Part shown: positions 54,533 to 63,960 of the stretch, piece by piece | How positions within the stretch are numbered: position 1 is the stretch's first letter | Layout: each line of letters starts with the position of its first letter | Assembly: GCF_000069185.1 (NCBI RefSeq) | Contig: NC_010397.1 | Coordinates: 5,003,173 to 5,067,172 of the forward strand | From: Mycobacteroides abscessus ATCC 19977 | GTDB taxonomy: Bacteria; Actinomycetota; Actinomycetes; Mycobacteriales; Mycobacteriaceae | Direction: 5' to 3' | Length of the DNA: 64,000 nt | Translations under genes and position numbers: made by a program | Notes under the pieces: model-generated | Told to the model about the DNA's origin: nothing | The model's input: the letters and a program-made list of their open reading frames with translations, nothing else | Databases searched by the model: none

Positions 54533-55374
54533 GCTGCGGGTACCGATTGCCGGGCAGCGGTGCGGACCGGACCCAGCACCTTGGTGCCGACCTCGTCTCG
54601 GTACCGCTGGCACGTGGGTGAGTACGCGGCGATCGCGACGGCCAGCAGATTCAGGGTCGTGGACAACCCCGCCAGGCCCCACGATGGCAGCGGCGCCAGA
54701 CCCAGGTGAATCGCGAAATAGTTCGGCAGAGTACAGACGATGGTGTAGGCGAGATAAGCGGCTGGCGCAACGAATGGTATTACTGCCCAACGGTATCCGC
54801 GCATGCGAGGCCGGATAGCAACCAGTACCCAAGCGATGATCACCAGGAAGCCGCCGTTCTGCACGAGGCTCGGCAGCGGCACCCCGAAGACCAGCGCGTT
54901 ATTGCTGTAGTACCTCATCAGTCCGAAGTGGCTGTTGACCATTTCCCCGATACACTCGGCGATTCCGAACACCAGCGCGAACACGATGAGTGTCCAAGCG
55001 GCCCAACCTTTCTTGATCATTTCGTACACAACCAGCGCCGTCGGCGCAGTGCCCACCCACACCAGGGGGACGAAGATCGGCAGCGGCCGGTCGGCGATGA
55101 TCACATAGGGCAGGGTGTTGGTCATGTAGGTGGTTGCACCGATCACGTCGAGCCACGGCTCGACGAAGTAGGGCAGGATCGTCACTCCGCTGAGCATGAT
55201 GAGCCAGTACATCAGCGCGTCCTCGTGCTTACGAATGGTCATCCAGCCGACCCATGCTGCCGAAATCATCAGGCAGACAACAAGAACCGCCACCACGGTC
55301 CAGGCCCACCAGGGTTCACCGTGAATCACCGGTGGTGGCCCCCACTCCGCACCCGCGCTCAACCGTGTCATCAC
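54529..55374 (-). CDS. Seven-helix membrane protein, possibly AveC-like
   Basis: 281 residues with about seven predicted helices (first WAWTVVAVLVVCLMISAAWVG near 23-43, last LPSWGLAGLSTTLNLLAVAIAAY near 228-250). The spacing TM, short charged loop, TM, then DxxxxY-like VEPWLDVIGATTYMTNT, resembles AveC-type proteins, a family that includes a spirocyclase of the avermectin pathway and has many unstudied mycobacterial members. The assignment is by pattern and uncertain. First gene of a P450 operon, divergent from a TetR gene. Confidence 0.5.
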   Translation of the reverse strand: MMTRLSAGAEWGPPPVIHGEPWWAWTVVAVLVVCLMISAAWVGWMTIRKHEDALMYWLIMLSGVTILPYFVEPWLDVIGATTYMTNTLPYVIIADRPLPIFVPLVWVGTAPTALVVYEMIKKGWAAWTLIVFALVFGIAECIGEMVNSHFGLMRYYSNNALVFGVPLPSLVQNGGFLVIIAWVLVAIRPRMRGYRWAVIPFVAPAAYLAYTIVCTLPNYFAIHLGLAPLPSWGLAGLSTTLNLLAVAIAAYSPTCQRYRDEVGTKVLGPVRTAARQSVPAA

Positions 55375-55402
55375 CTATGTCCTTTCACCGTCACCGAGCG
55401 GT

Positions 55403-55424
55403 CTAGTCGGACACTAATGTCTAG
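55403..55424. promoter_or_regulatory. Operator region between the AveC-like and TetR genes
   Basis: A nested inverted repeat: GACACTAATGTC at 55410-55421 flanked by CTAG on both sides (55403-55406 and 55421-55424). It lies 29 to 50 bases before the AveC-like start codon and 91 bases before TetR. Probably the binding site of the divergent TetR regulator. Confidence 0.45.
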
Positions 55425-55501
55425 TTCAAGACTAAGTCAATCACTTTGAGACAAATGATTCCGCTAAACGACACGTGTCGCCTCAGAGAGTCTTTGTGGA
55501 C

Positions 55502-55514
55502 TATCCTCAGCCGC
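55502..55514 (+). promoter_or_regulatory. Leaderless promoter -10 of TetR gene
   Basis: TATCCT at 55502-55507 is seven bases before ATG 55515, without a ribosome binding site. This decides the start among several in-frame codons. Confidence 0.5.
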
Positions 55515-56156
55515 ATGGAGGACCCCGCGGAACCGCCGATCCGGATGGCGGATCGGCAGCGCGCTCGACGTAGCGAGCTCGTCAAGGAAGAGGTGGTCGA
55601 GGCCGCCCTCGCCGAGTTCTCGGAACGCGGCTATCACCAAACATCGATCGCACACATCGCGGAACGCCTCGGCACAGGGCACTCGATGTTCTACCGGTAC
55701 TTCACCAACAAGCGCGATATCCTCGAACACGTCGTGCAACACGCCACGCAACGCACCATCGAGACCCTCAGCCACACATTGCCCGGACGCATCACATCAC
55801 TGAACGAATTTCATGATTTCTCAGTGAATCTCGGACTTGCCTACATCGATTTGGTGGTGGCGGATCCGCGGCTTTCCCGCCTGCTACTGCAACAGGGTGC
55901 CGCTGTAGATGCAGAGATGACCGCTCAGTTCTGCGGCGTGTTCGACGCCGGCGCTGCGGTGCTCGGAGGTCTTTTGCGCGATGGGATCGAATCCGGTTAC
56001 GTCCGAGAGGATATCGACGTCGAAGCCGTCGCAGATTCAGTGGTCGGCATCCCGCTGGGCATCCTCGCCCGCTACGGACACGAACCGAATCAGGACATCC
56101 TCGCAGCGAGGGTACGCGCCACCGCGGATCTCGTGTGCCGCGGCATCGCGCCCTGA
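55515..56156 (+). CDS. TetR-family regulator of the P450 island
   Basis: 213 residues. Helix-turn-helix at about 25-75 (EEVVEAALAEFSERGYHQTSIAHIAERLG and SMFYRYFTNKRDILEHVV). The C-terminal ligand domain is unremarkable. Divergent from the AveC-like/P450/ferredoxin operon and 23 bases ahead of the metallo-hydrolase gene, so a single regulator may control both sides. Ligand unknown. Confidence 0.88.
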   Translation: MEDPAEPPIRMADRQRARRSELVKEEVVEAALAEFSERGYHQTSIAHIAERLGTGHSMFYRYFTNKRDILEHVVQHATQRTIETLSHTLPGRITSLNEFHDFSVNLGLAYIDLVVADPRLSRLLLQQGAAVDAEMTAQFCGVFDAGAAVLGGLLRDGIESGYVREDIDVEAVADSVVGIPLGILARYGHEPNQDILAARVRATADLVCRGIAP

Positions 56157-56179
56157 AGGGAATACTCCCCTCTCGCCAG

Positions 56180-57106
56180 ATGTTTTCCGCGGCTGTGCGG
56201 ACTTTCACTGTCGGCGACGCAACCGTCACTCAGCTCACCGAACTGGATGTGTGGCCCATCAAGCCGCATCACTGGTATCCGGCTCTCTCCGAAGAGCAAC
56301 TCGTATTCGCACGGGCCAACTACGCACCGTCCGCCGTGTCCGACGATGGCTCCGAACTCATCTTCGCGATCCACAACTACGTCATCGAGCTCGCTGACAC
56401 CATCATCGTGGTCGACACCTGCTCGGGTAATCACAAGAACCGGCCGCTGTTCGCGGACCTCCACATGCTCAATACCGACTACCTGACCCGTCTCGAACAG
56501 TCCGGATACTCGCCCGAAGCCGTCGATATCGTCGTCAACACTCACCTGCATCTGGACCATTGCGGTTGGAACACTCGCCTGGTTGAGGGCACATGGCGGC
56601 CCACCTTCCCTGCCGCCACCTACCTTTTCCATCACACCGAACTCAAATACATTCGGGCCCAGTGGGAATCAGCACCCATTGACCAGTGGCAGGACAACGG
56701 CGGCTGGGTCTACGAGGACAGCATCCTGCCCGTTCTGGAACACGCGCCGTACGGTTTCGTGAAATCGGGACAGGTGCTGCACTCTTACGGCTCCACCCAT
56801 ATTCGCGCACTCGATGCGGGCGGACATACTCCCGGGCACGTAGCGATCGAGGTTCGTGCCGCGGATACCGGCTTGCTCATCGCCGGTGATGCACTCCATC
56901 ACCCTATGCAGGCACAATTTCCGGACCTACCCTTCTACGCTGACGCCGATCCGGCTCAGGCCGTCGCCACCCGTCGCGCACTGCTCGGACGGTGCGCCGA
57001 CGAAAACCTCAAGCTCCTCACCGCACACTTCCCTGCACATTCACCGCTGGGTGTGCGCCGCAGCGGTGCCGCGTTCACATGGGACGGCTCTCGGGCGATC
57101 GATTGA
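56180..57106 (+). CDS. Metallo-beta-lactamase-fold hydrolase (lactonase-like)
   Basis: 308 residues. Metal motif THLHLDHCGWN near 125-135, then GHTPGHVAIEV near 228 and a GDALHH near 248, which together with a late His supply two zinc ions. The group includes N-acyl homoserine lactonases and other lactone or ester hydrolases. Start ATG 56180 is favoured over an upstream ATG at 56135 that overlaps the TetR gene; neither has a good binding site. Follows the TetR gene of the P450 island. Confidence 0.8.
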   Translation: MFSAAVRTFTVGDATVTQLTELDVWPIKPHHWYPALSEEQLVFARANYAPSAVSDDGSELIFAIHNYVIELADTIIVVDTCSGNHKNRPLFADLHMLNTDYLTRLEQSGYSPEAVDIVVNTHLHLDHCGWNTRLVEGTWRPTFPAATYLFHHTELKYIRAQWESAPIDQWQDNGGWVYEDSILPVLEHAPYGFVKSGQVLHSYGSTHIRALDAGGHTPGHVAIEVRAADTGLLIAGDALHHPMQAQFPDLPFYADADPAQAVATRRALLGRCADENLKLLTAHFPAHSPLGVRRSGAAFTWDGSRAID

Positions 57107-57129
57107 GCAGCCAACTCTGTTGGCCCCGC

Positions 57130-57846
57130 CTAGAACCCGGCACCCACCACCGGTCCAGCGCCGGCATGCTGCGGGATCTGCACCGATTCCAGCAGGCGTT
57201 CCAGTGCGGCCTCCACTTCCGCCTTCCAGCCAAGCCCTCGATCCAGCTCCAGCCGTAGCCGCGGAAAGTGCTGGTGCGGAGCGACCACCGTAAAGCCGAC
57301 ATCCTTCAAGAAGTCCACGTCGATCATGCACTGCTCAATGGTGCACTCCCCCAGCACATCCGGGGCTTCGGAATGTCTCGCCAGCGATCCTTCACACAGG
57401 TCCAGCGCTTCGGCGGTGCGTCCGAAGGCCTCCAACGCGCGCACACCTCGGCGGACCAATTCGGCGACCACGTTGGCGATGATGCTGTGCGGCAGACCAT
57501 CTGACTCATGTCCCGGCTCTACCCCGAGCGAGGTCAACAGAATCGCATCCGCGCTGACAGGTGCCGTGGGAAATAGCCGGGCACGGGGCACAACACCGGG
57601 CGGCGCGTACAGCGCGTATCCCGCAGTGGTCGGCCGCGATTGCGGACCGGTTACCGCGACCTGACCGCACGACCCCCACTCAAGCATGACCATCGAAAGC
57701 CAGGCTTCCTTCTCGAATTCAGGATCCGAGAGATGCTGACCATCTCCGACGGTAGCGGGGTCCACTTCCCAGAAGACACACCGCCGGGCATGCTTGGGCA
57801 GCTGCTCGAAACCATCGAGCCGCAGGGGAACGATCCGAGCCGACAC
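57130..57846 (-). CDS. GNAT-like acetyltransferase (Rv3916c-like)
   Basis: 238 residues from GTG 57846. Highly conserved between mycobacteria (PKHARRCVFWEVDP, FEKEAWLSMVMLEWGSCGQVAV, GYALYAPPGVVPRA, ELVRRGVRALEAFGR and RLRLELDRGLGWKAEVEAALERLLE). The middle part has a GNAT-type acetyl-CoA fold signature, though no substrate is known. Always next to parB at the origin in mycobacteria; a chromosome-related role is possible. Cytosolic. Confidence 0.8.
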   Translation of the reverse strand: MSARIVPLRLDGFEQLPKHARRCVFWEVDPATVGDGQHLSDPEFEKEAWLSMVMLEWGSCGQVAVTGPQSRPTTAGYALYAPPGVVPRARLFPTAPVSADAILLTSLGVEPGHESDGLPHSIIANVVAELVRRGVRALEAFGRTAEALDLCEGSLARHSEAPDVLGECTIEQCMIDVDFLKDVGFTVVAPHQHFPRLRLELDRGLGWKAEVEAALERLLESVQIPQHAGAGPVVGAGF

Positions 57847-58043
57847 TGGTTTTGTACGCCTCCACGTCCGGTCAACATGGTGCGCGGTACGCCTCATGCG
57901 TCCGGCAACCCTTCAAGGATATGCGAAATTTCTGGTTTGGCACCCGGCAGCCCGGTCACGATCGGCTAAATCCGCCGCCATGGCCCCCTCCGCACAGATG
58001 CGTGCACTGCGGGGCCGAAAACCCTGAGTTACCAACTACTTTC

Positions 58044-58086
58044 GCGCGAGCGCCAGAAGCCGGCGGGCTTCACGTCACAGTGACGT
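58044..58086 (-). terminator. Double hairpin after parB
   Basis: A perfect 7-base stem ACGTCAC / GTGACGT (58072-58086) is followed on the minus strand by GAAGCC / GGCTTC around 58055-58071. These lie 15 to 50 bases beyond the parB stop. They may terminate parAB transcription; there is no U tract. Confidence 0.4.
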
Positions 58087-58100
58087 TTCTCCCCTGAGGG

Positions 58101-59093
58101 TTAGGACGTGCCCTCGCCGGACATCAAATCGACAATTCGTTGCAAATCATCGACAGAACCGAACTCGACAACGATCTTGCCCTTGCGCTTCCCGAGACTG
58201 ACCGTCACGCGGGTATCGAAGGTGCCCGAGAGCCTCTCGGCGACATCCTGCAGACCAGGCATCTGCATCGGCTTGCGACGCGGCGCGGGCTTCGGGGCAT
58301 CGCTACGGTTGGCGAGCGTCACGGCCTCCTCGGCGGCCCGTACCGACATCCCCTCCGCCACGATGCGCGCGGCCAGTTCTTCCTGCGCTCCTGCTCCCCC
58401 TTCGAGGGCAAGCAAGGCGCGTGCATGGCCGGCCGACAAGACGCCCGCTGCCACCCGACGCTGCACGGCAATGGGGAGGCGCAGCAGGCGGATCATGTTC
58501 GAGATGACCGGACGCGACCGACCGATTCGCGCGGCCAGCTCCTCATGGGTGACTTCGAACTCGTCGAGAAGCTGTTGGTAGGCCGCCGCCTCCTCCAGTG
58601 GGTTCAGCTGTGCGCGGTGAATGTTCTCCAGCAGCGCGTCACGGAGGAGGTTGTCATCCGCGGTCTCCCGCACAATTGCCGGGATGGTGTCCAGACCCGC
58701 CTCTTGTGTGGCGCGCCAACGCCGCTCCCCCATCACCAATTGGTAGTCACCGTCGTCGACCACGCGCACCACGATCGGCTGCATCACGCCGAACTCACGG
58801 ATCGAATGAACCAGCTCCGCCAGCGCCTCCTCATCGAACACCTGGCGGGGCTGCTTGGGATTCGGCTTGATGGCGGTTACTGGAATCTCGCGGTAGACCG
58901 CACCGATATCGGCCGCTGGTGTGGCCGCCGGCGCTGCCGGCGCCGGGCCACCTCCGATGACTACGTCGGCGGCGGCGGCACCCAGACTTGGGCCCGCCGG
59001 TGCCGACGAGCCGTCCACCGGGGCGGTGGGAATGAGCGACGCCAGGCCGCGACCGAGTCCGCCCTTACGCCGTGATGATGCCGACTGACTCAT
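58101..59093 (-). CDS. parB: Chromosome partitioning protein ParB
   Basis: 330 residues. CTP-dependent clamp that loads at parS and spreads along DNA. CTP-binding [13 protein letters not shown] near 126-138 and [14 protein letters not shown] near 155-168, helix-turn-helix with [30 protein letters not shown] sequence near 185-205, and a C-terminal dimer domain. Alanine-rich linker at 30-60. Follows parA by 64 bases. Confidence 0.97.
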   Translation of the reverse strand: MSQSASSRRKGGLGRGLASLIPTAPVDGSSAPAGPSLGAAAADVVIGGGPAPAAPAATPAADIGAVYREIPVTAIKPNPKQPRQVFDEEALAELVHSIREFGVMQPIVVRVVDDGDYQLVMGERRWRATQEAGLDTIPAIVRETADDNLLRDALLENIHRAQLNPLEEAAAYQQLLDEFEVTHEELAARIGRSRPVISNMIRLLRLPIAVQRRVAAGVLSAGHARALLALEGGAGAQEELAARIVAEGMSVRAAEEAVTLANRSDAPKPAPRRKPMQMPGLQDVAERLSGTFDTRVTVSLGKRKGKIVVEFGSVDDLQRIVDLMSGEGTS

Positions 59094-59157
59094 CGATTAC
59101 TTCTCCCTTTTCGCATCCGCTCCGCACAAGTGATGATTTTTCCGTAGCACACCCCGC

Positions 59158-60102
59158 TCATTGCGGATCACTCGCCGACGAGCTCGGCCGCTGGGCGAGT
59201 TCGCGCGCTGCATCGAGATAGCTCAACGCGCCACGTGAACCCGGATCGTATTCAAGAACACTGGTTCCGTACCCCGGTGCTTCCGACACCTTGACGCTAC
59301 GCGGGATGACCGAACCCAGTACCTTCGGGCCGAAGTGGCCCCGCACCTCATCCGCCACTTGGTCGGCCAGCTTGGTCCGGCCGTCATACATGGTGAGCAA
59401 GATCGTCGACACATGCAGCGCCGGGTTGAGATGTGCTTGGACAAGTTCGATGTTGCGCAGCAGCTGGCCCACCCCTTCCAATGCGTAGTACTCGCACTGG
59501 ATGGGGATCAACACTTCGTTGGCGGCAACGAGCGCATTGACCGTCAACAGACCGAGCGATGGCGGGCAATCAATGAAGACGAAGTCGAACGCATCGGCCG
59601 GGAGACCGGCGATCGCCGAACGCAACCGCCCTTCGCGCGCGACCATCGAAACCAGCTCGATCTCGGCACCGGCAAGGTCGATCGTCGCCGGAACGCAGAA
59701 GAGGTGCTCGCTCTGCGGGCTGGACTGAATCGCGTCCTGAATGGGTATCTCGCCAAGGAGTACCTCGTACGACGAGGGGGTGCCCGCGCGGTGGTCGGCA
59801 CCCAGTGCGGTGCTTGCGTTGCCTTGGGGGTCCAAATCGATCACCAGAACATTGAGCCCCTGCAGTGCCATCGCCGCCGCAAGGTTCACCGCAGTGGTGG
59901 TCTTGCCGACGCCGCCCTTCTGATTGGCGATCGTCAGCATCCGCCGATGTGCGGGCTTCGGTAGTCGGACCGAGCCTTGCTTCAACTGAGTCGCTCGCTG
60001 CGCCGCGGCGCCGATGGGAGTCTCGGATTCCACGAACTCCGTGGGCGCCCGGTGGCCGTCACTCGCTGCGCCGGTTTCACGTGAAACATCGTCGCTACTC
60101 AC
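59158..60102 (-). CDS. parA: Chromosome partitioning ATPase ParA
   Basis: 314 residues from GTG 60102, with AAGGAG seven bases upstream; a longer frame would overlap gidB. Deviant Walker A KGGVGKTTT near 62-70, FIDCPPSLGLL near 169. Drives segregation of ParB-bound origins; in mycobacteria also tied to DivIVA at the pole. A perfect parS core (60074-60087) lies inside the N-terminal codons (VSRET). Confidence 0.97.
   Translation of the reverse strand: MSSDDVSRETGAASDGHRAPTEFVESETPIGAAAQRATQLKQGSVRLPKPAHRRMLTIANQKGGVGKTTTAVNLAAAMALQGLNVLVIDLDPQGNASTALGADHRAGTPSSYEVLLGEIPIQDAIQSSPQSEHLFCVPATIDLAGAEIELVSMVAREGRLRSAIAGLPADAFDFVFIDCPPSLGLLTVNALVAANEVLIPIQCEYYALEGVGQLLRNIELVQAHLNPALHVSTILLTMYDGRTKLADQVADEVRGHFGPKVLGSVIPRSVKVSEAPGYGTSVLEYDPGSRGALSYLDAARELAQRPSSSASDPQ
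60073..60088. other. parS site in parA
   Basis: GTTTCACGTGAAAC at 60074-60087 is the exact core consensus for ParB binding, with one base different in the outer 16-mer. It lies in parA codons 5 to 10. Confidence 0.92.
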
Positions 60103-60124
60103 TGTCGTCTCCTTGATCGGATGC

Positions 60125-60862
<738 letters not shown>

Positions 60863-60886
60863 TTACATGGATGAGATTTGGTGGCG

Positions 60887-61432
60887 TCAGTCGTGCAGAA
60901 CGACGACGCGACGCGACGGCTCCACGCCCTCGCTCTCGCTGTGCACACCGTCGACGGCGGCAACCGCGTCGTGCACGATCTTTCGCTCGAACGGGGTCAT
61001 CGGAGCAAGCTCCTCACGCTCGCCCGACTCCAGCACCTGCTTGGCGATCTTGGTACCCAGCGCGGCCAGCTCGTCGCGGCGGCGGCCTCGCCAGTTCGCG
61101 ATGTCGAGCATGAGCCTGCTGCGTTCACCCGACTTCTGCTGAACCGCGAGCCGAGTCAACTCCTGCAGGGCGTCCAGCACCTCGCCCTTACGACCGACGA
61201 GCTTCGACAGGTCGCTGCCGCCGTCGATACTGACAATCGCACGGTCACCCTCGACATCCAGATCGATGTCACCATCGAAGTCCAGGAGGTCCAGCAGCTC
61301 CTCCAGGTAGTCGCCGGCGATCTCGCCCTCGGCGACCAGACGCTCCTCAAGGTCGGCCGTGCGCGGCTCGGCCTCCGGGGCGGCGGTCTCCTCGGCCGTG
61401 GTCTCTTCGGCTTGAGTGTCCAGATCGGTCAT
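60887..61432 (-). CDS. jag: Jag/KhpB-type R3H RNA-binding protein
   Basis: 181 residues. Acidic N-terminus, a KH-like domain at about 70-120 (VSIDGGSDLSKLVGRKGEVLDALQ) and an R3H domain at about 125-181 (MLDIANWRGRRRDEL and PFERKIVHDAV). Sits between yidC and gidB as always; binds RNA and may regulate cell-wall synthesis. Probably co-transcribed with yidC, 42 bases upstream. Confidence 0.93.
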   Translation of the reverse strand: MTDLDTQAEETTAEETAAPEAEPRTADLEERLVAEGEIAGDYLEELLDLLDFDGDIDLDVEGDRAIVSIDGGSDLSKLVGRKGEVLDALQELTRLAVQQKSGERSRLMLDIANWRGRRRDELAALGTKIAKQVLESGEREELAPMTPFERKIVHDAVAAVDGVHSESEGVEPSRRVVVLHD

Positions 61433-61474
61433 CGTTCTTCTCCCTCTGTCACGCCCGTACAGAATCGCGGGCGG

Positions 61475-62560
61475 CTAGCGCTTGCGGCGACGATCGGGCC
61501 GCGCACCCGGCTTCGGGGTACGGCTCGTCGTGCCTGATCCATTTGTTGAATTCGGGGAAGCCGGTCCCCCGCTGTCCTCGTCCGTGCCGGTGGACTCCAC
61601 GACCTCCGGGCTCGCATCCGAGTCGTCTGCTTGTTCGGCCGGCTGGCTCTTGCCACGCGTCGGCTTGGCACCCGGCTTGGGAGCGTTGGCCGCGCGCCGC
61701 TCCAGATCCGCCTGCTTCTTTTCTTCCTCTTCCTTGGCGATTCTGTTGAAGACGTAGTGCTGCTGTCCGAACGTCCAAATGTTGTTCGACACCCAATACA
61801 GGATGATCGCGATCGGCAGGAACGGTCCACCGACCACCACGCCGAGCGGGAACACGTACAGCGCCAGCCGGTTCATGATCTGGGTCTGCGGATTGGCCTG
61901 CGCCTCGGGGCTCTGCCGCGCGATCGATGCCCGGCTATTGAAGTAGGTCGCGACACCCGCGATGATCATCAGCGGGATGGATACCCCTGCCACGGCAAGT
62001 CTATTGAACTCGGTGAAGGCGTCCAGACCCGTCGTCTGAATCATGGTGGCGCCCAATGGTGCACCGAACAGGTTCGCGTCCAAGAAGTTGGCCACGTCAT
62101 TGGCGCTGAAGAAATAGTTTCCCGTCGCGCGGTTCGCTTCCACCGTCATATGCACCTGACCGAAACCACCGGTGGTTCGGTTGAAGGATCTCAGCACATG
62201 GAACAGCCCCAGGAATACCGGGATCTGCGCCAGCATCGGCAGACACCCGAGAATCGGGTTGAATCCGTGTTCGCGTTGCAGCTTCTGCATCTCCAGCGCC
62301 ATGCGCTGACGGTCATTCTTGTACTTCTTCTGTAGCGCCTTGATCTGCGGCTGCAGCTCCTGCATCTGCCGGGTGGTCCGGATCTGCCGCACGAAAGGCT
62401 TGTACAGGATCGCCCGCAACGTGAACACCAGGAACATCACCGACAGTGCCCAGGCGAAGAAGTTCTTGGGGCCCAGCAGGTAGGCGAATAGCTTGTACCA
62501 AACCCACATGATCCCGGAGACCGGGTAATAGATGAACCCGAGGTTGAACCAATCAAACAT
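61475..62560 (-). CDS. yidC: Membrane protein insertase YidC
   Basis: 361 residues from ATG 62560, with GGAGGAG nine bases upstream. Five-helix OxaI/YidC core without the large periplasmic domain of Gram-negatives: [29 protein letters not shown] with the conserved Arg in helix 2, [21 protein letters not shown] and [21 protein letters not shown] long basic C-terminal tail suits ribosome binding. Start overlaps the end of yidD by eight bases. Confidence 0.95.
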   Translation of the reverse strand: MFDWFNLGFIYYPVSGIMWVWYKLFAYLLGPKNFFAWALSVMFLVFTLRAILYKPFVRQIRTTRQMQELQPQIKALQKKYKNDRQRMALEMQKLQREHGFNPILGCLPMLAQIPVFLGLFHVLRSFNRTTGGFGQVHMTVEANRATGNYFFSANDVANFLDANLFGAPLGATMIQTTGLDAFTEFNRLAVAGVSIPLMIIAGVATYFNSRASIARQSPEAQANPQTQIMNRLALYVFPLGVVVGGPFLPIAIILYWVSNNIWTFGQQHYVFNRIAKEEEEKKQADLERRAANAPKPGAKPTRGKSQPAEQADDSDASPEVVESTGTDEDSGGPASPNSTNGSGTTSRTPKPGARPDRRRKR

Positions 62561-62852
62561 CCGCTGTGCTCCTCCGCACGCTCGCGTGCTCTCGACCCCG
62601 ATCCTCTGGGTCCCCGTGCTCGGTATGGCGTTCCGGGACTGGGTCCCATCCGCCGTGATGCCACGGTCCACACTTCAATAGCCGAATCGTGGCCAACCAG
62701 CCGCCGCGGATCAGGCCATGCGCCGTCAACGCCTCTACCGCGTACTGGCTACAGGTCGGCATGAACCGGCAACTGGGCAGCCGCATCGGCGAGATCCAGG
62801 TCTGATACAGACGAATCAAAAAGATCACGGCTCGCGCCGGGCGGCTTTTCAT
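62553..62852 (-). CDS. yidD: Membrane protein insertion efficiency factor YidD
   Basis: 99 residues. The diagnostic [30 protein letters not shown] lies at 13-42, with an amphipathic helix before it and HGGWDPVP near 65. Helps YidC insert proteins. The start GTG or ATG 62852 overlaps the rnpA stop by four bases and its own end overlaps yidC. Usual order rpmH-rnpA-yidD-yidC. Confidence 0.94.
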   Translation of the reverse strand: MKSRPARAVIFLIRLYQTWISPMRLPSCRFMPTCSQYAVEALTAHGLIRGGWLATIRLLKCGPWHHGGWDPVPERHTEHGDPEDRGREHASVRRSTADV

Positions 62853-63232
62853 CGTTGCCGCTCTGCTGCCGGTTCCTGCCGTCGTGCCGAACGATCGATT
62901 CCGTCTCGCAATTGCTGACGCAGGCTTGCCGAGAGCGCCGTGCTGCTGCTGGGCAGCGCTCTGATCACCATGCGATCTACCGGCTCGAGTTTGGGCAGTA
63001 ATTCCGCGGCCGCATGCCGAAGCCGACGCGAGACCCGATGACGTACGACCGCCCCGCCCACCGACTTTCCGACGATCAGACCCACCTTGGGGCCCTCAAC
63101 CTGCTCACAAGCAGAATCAGGACAACCGCGCCGAAGATGAATCACCAAGTCCGCGTGGGTAGTTCGCACTCCACGCTTGACGGTCTGTCGGAATTCGGAT
63201 GATTTGGTCATCCGGTGTCGAGTCGGCAACAC
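62849..63232 (-). CDS. rnpA: Ribonuclease P protein component
   Basis: 127 residues from GTG 63232. Protein subunit that helps RNase P RNA mature the 5' ends of tRNAs. The central RNR-type motif [12 protein letters not shown] near 62-73 and [14 protein letters not shown] before it are conserved. Twenty-three bases after rpmH. Internal ATG at MTKSSEFR is a less likely start. Confidence 0.93.
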   Translation of the reverse strand: MLPTRHRMTKSSEFRQTVKRGVRTTHADLVIHLRRGCPDSACEQVEGPKVGLIVGKSVGGAVVRHRVSRRLRHAAAELLPKLEPVDRMVIRALPSSSTALSASLRQQLRDGIDRSARRQEPAAERQR

Positions 63233-63255
63233 CGACTACCACCCGCGCCCGAAAC

Positions 63256-63399
63256 TCAGGCGGTCAGTTCCCGACGGCCCTTACGACGCCGGCCGGCAAT
63301 GATGGCGCGACCCGCGCGGGTACGCATGCGCAACCGGAAACCGTGGGTGCGTGCGCGACGCCGATTGTTTGGCTGGAAGGTCCGCTTGCCCTTTGCCAC
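63256..63399 (-). CDS. rpmH: 50S ribosomal protein L34
   Basis: 47 residues, coded from GTG 63399 with AAGGAG nine bases before. Translation starts [20 protein letters not shown] and ends [12 protein letters not shown], the whole length of L34. The gene is small but unmistakable. First of rpmH-rnpA-yidD-yidC-jag. The arginine- and lysine-rich composition is normal for this ribosomal protein. Confidence 0.97.
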   Translation of the reverse strand: MAKGKRTFQPNNRRRARTHGFRLRMRTRAGRAIIAGRRRKGRRELTA

Positions 63400-63960
63400 C
63401 GCTACTACTCCTTCATGTCCATCACGTTCTCGACCACCATCGCTCCCGTCGCCGAATCACGACGCTTGCGATGTGTTGAGACGCATCAGTCCGTTGGTAC
63501 TTCTCACTCGCCACCGGCGCGGTACCTACGGAATCCTGGGTTTCATCCCTGATGACGTGCGGGTCGCGGCCGTGCCGCCGACGTTCGGGCGACTGTTTGA
63601 GGGTACTGACCTGCTCGACGCCGGTCAAACTGATCACAGACGTCACACGCGTATCCCCTCGGCACAGGAGTCTGTCACCTTTACGAAAGTTGTCATCCAT
63701 GTCTTTGGATCGGTTGGCGGGGCGATACAAAAACTGTTAGCTTCTGCGAATGCCGTTTCCACCGGGCGCATGCATCGGAACCATCCACACTGGCCGATGC
63801 CGATCGCGGTCGGACACCGACTAGCCGGTCCCCCGGAGCAGGTGATCCGACATGATCTCCTGGTATACGCACACTGACCACCATGGGGGTGGTCGGCTTT
63901 GTTGTCCACAGCTGTGGATAACCGTGTGGAAACCCACGACCGATCGTTCAAAAGGGGCTA
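63400..63960. promoter_or_regulatory. rpmH-dnaA intergenic control region
   Basis: About 560 bases without a gene, carrying rpmH promoters leftward and dnaA promoters rightward. A perfect 7-base hairpin GACCACC / GGTGGTC lies at 63876-63894 with a 5-base loop. DnaA boxes follow at 63902-63933. A possible dnaA start GTG 63969 follows AAAGGGG by 11 bases and opens a frame SPPAERDAR to the edge, but only ten codons are visible and no DnaA motif, so I do not call the gene. Confidence 0.6.
63902..63933. promoter_or_regulatory. DnaA box cluster upstream of dnaA
   Basis: TTGTCCACA at 63902-63910 and, on the opposite strand, TTATCCACA (read from 63921 to 63913) are a face-to-face pair of consensus DnaA boxes two bases apart. 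A weaker match, GTTTCCACA, lies at 63933 to 63925. They are likely to serve dnaA autoregulation; in mycobacteria the main oriC is after dnaA, outside the window. Confidence 0.75.

Noticed and set aside
54533..54832. 100-residue upstream extension of the P450
   Set aside because: Falls inside the AveC-like gene; ATG 54532 forms a clean ATGA junction.
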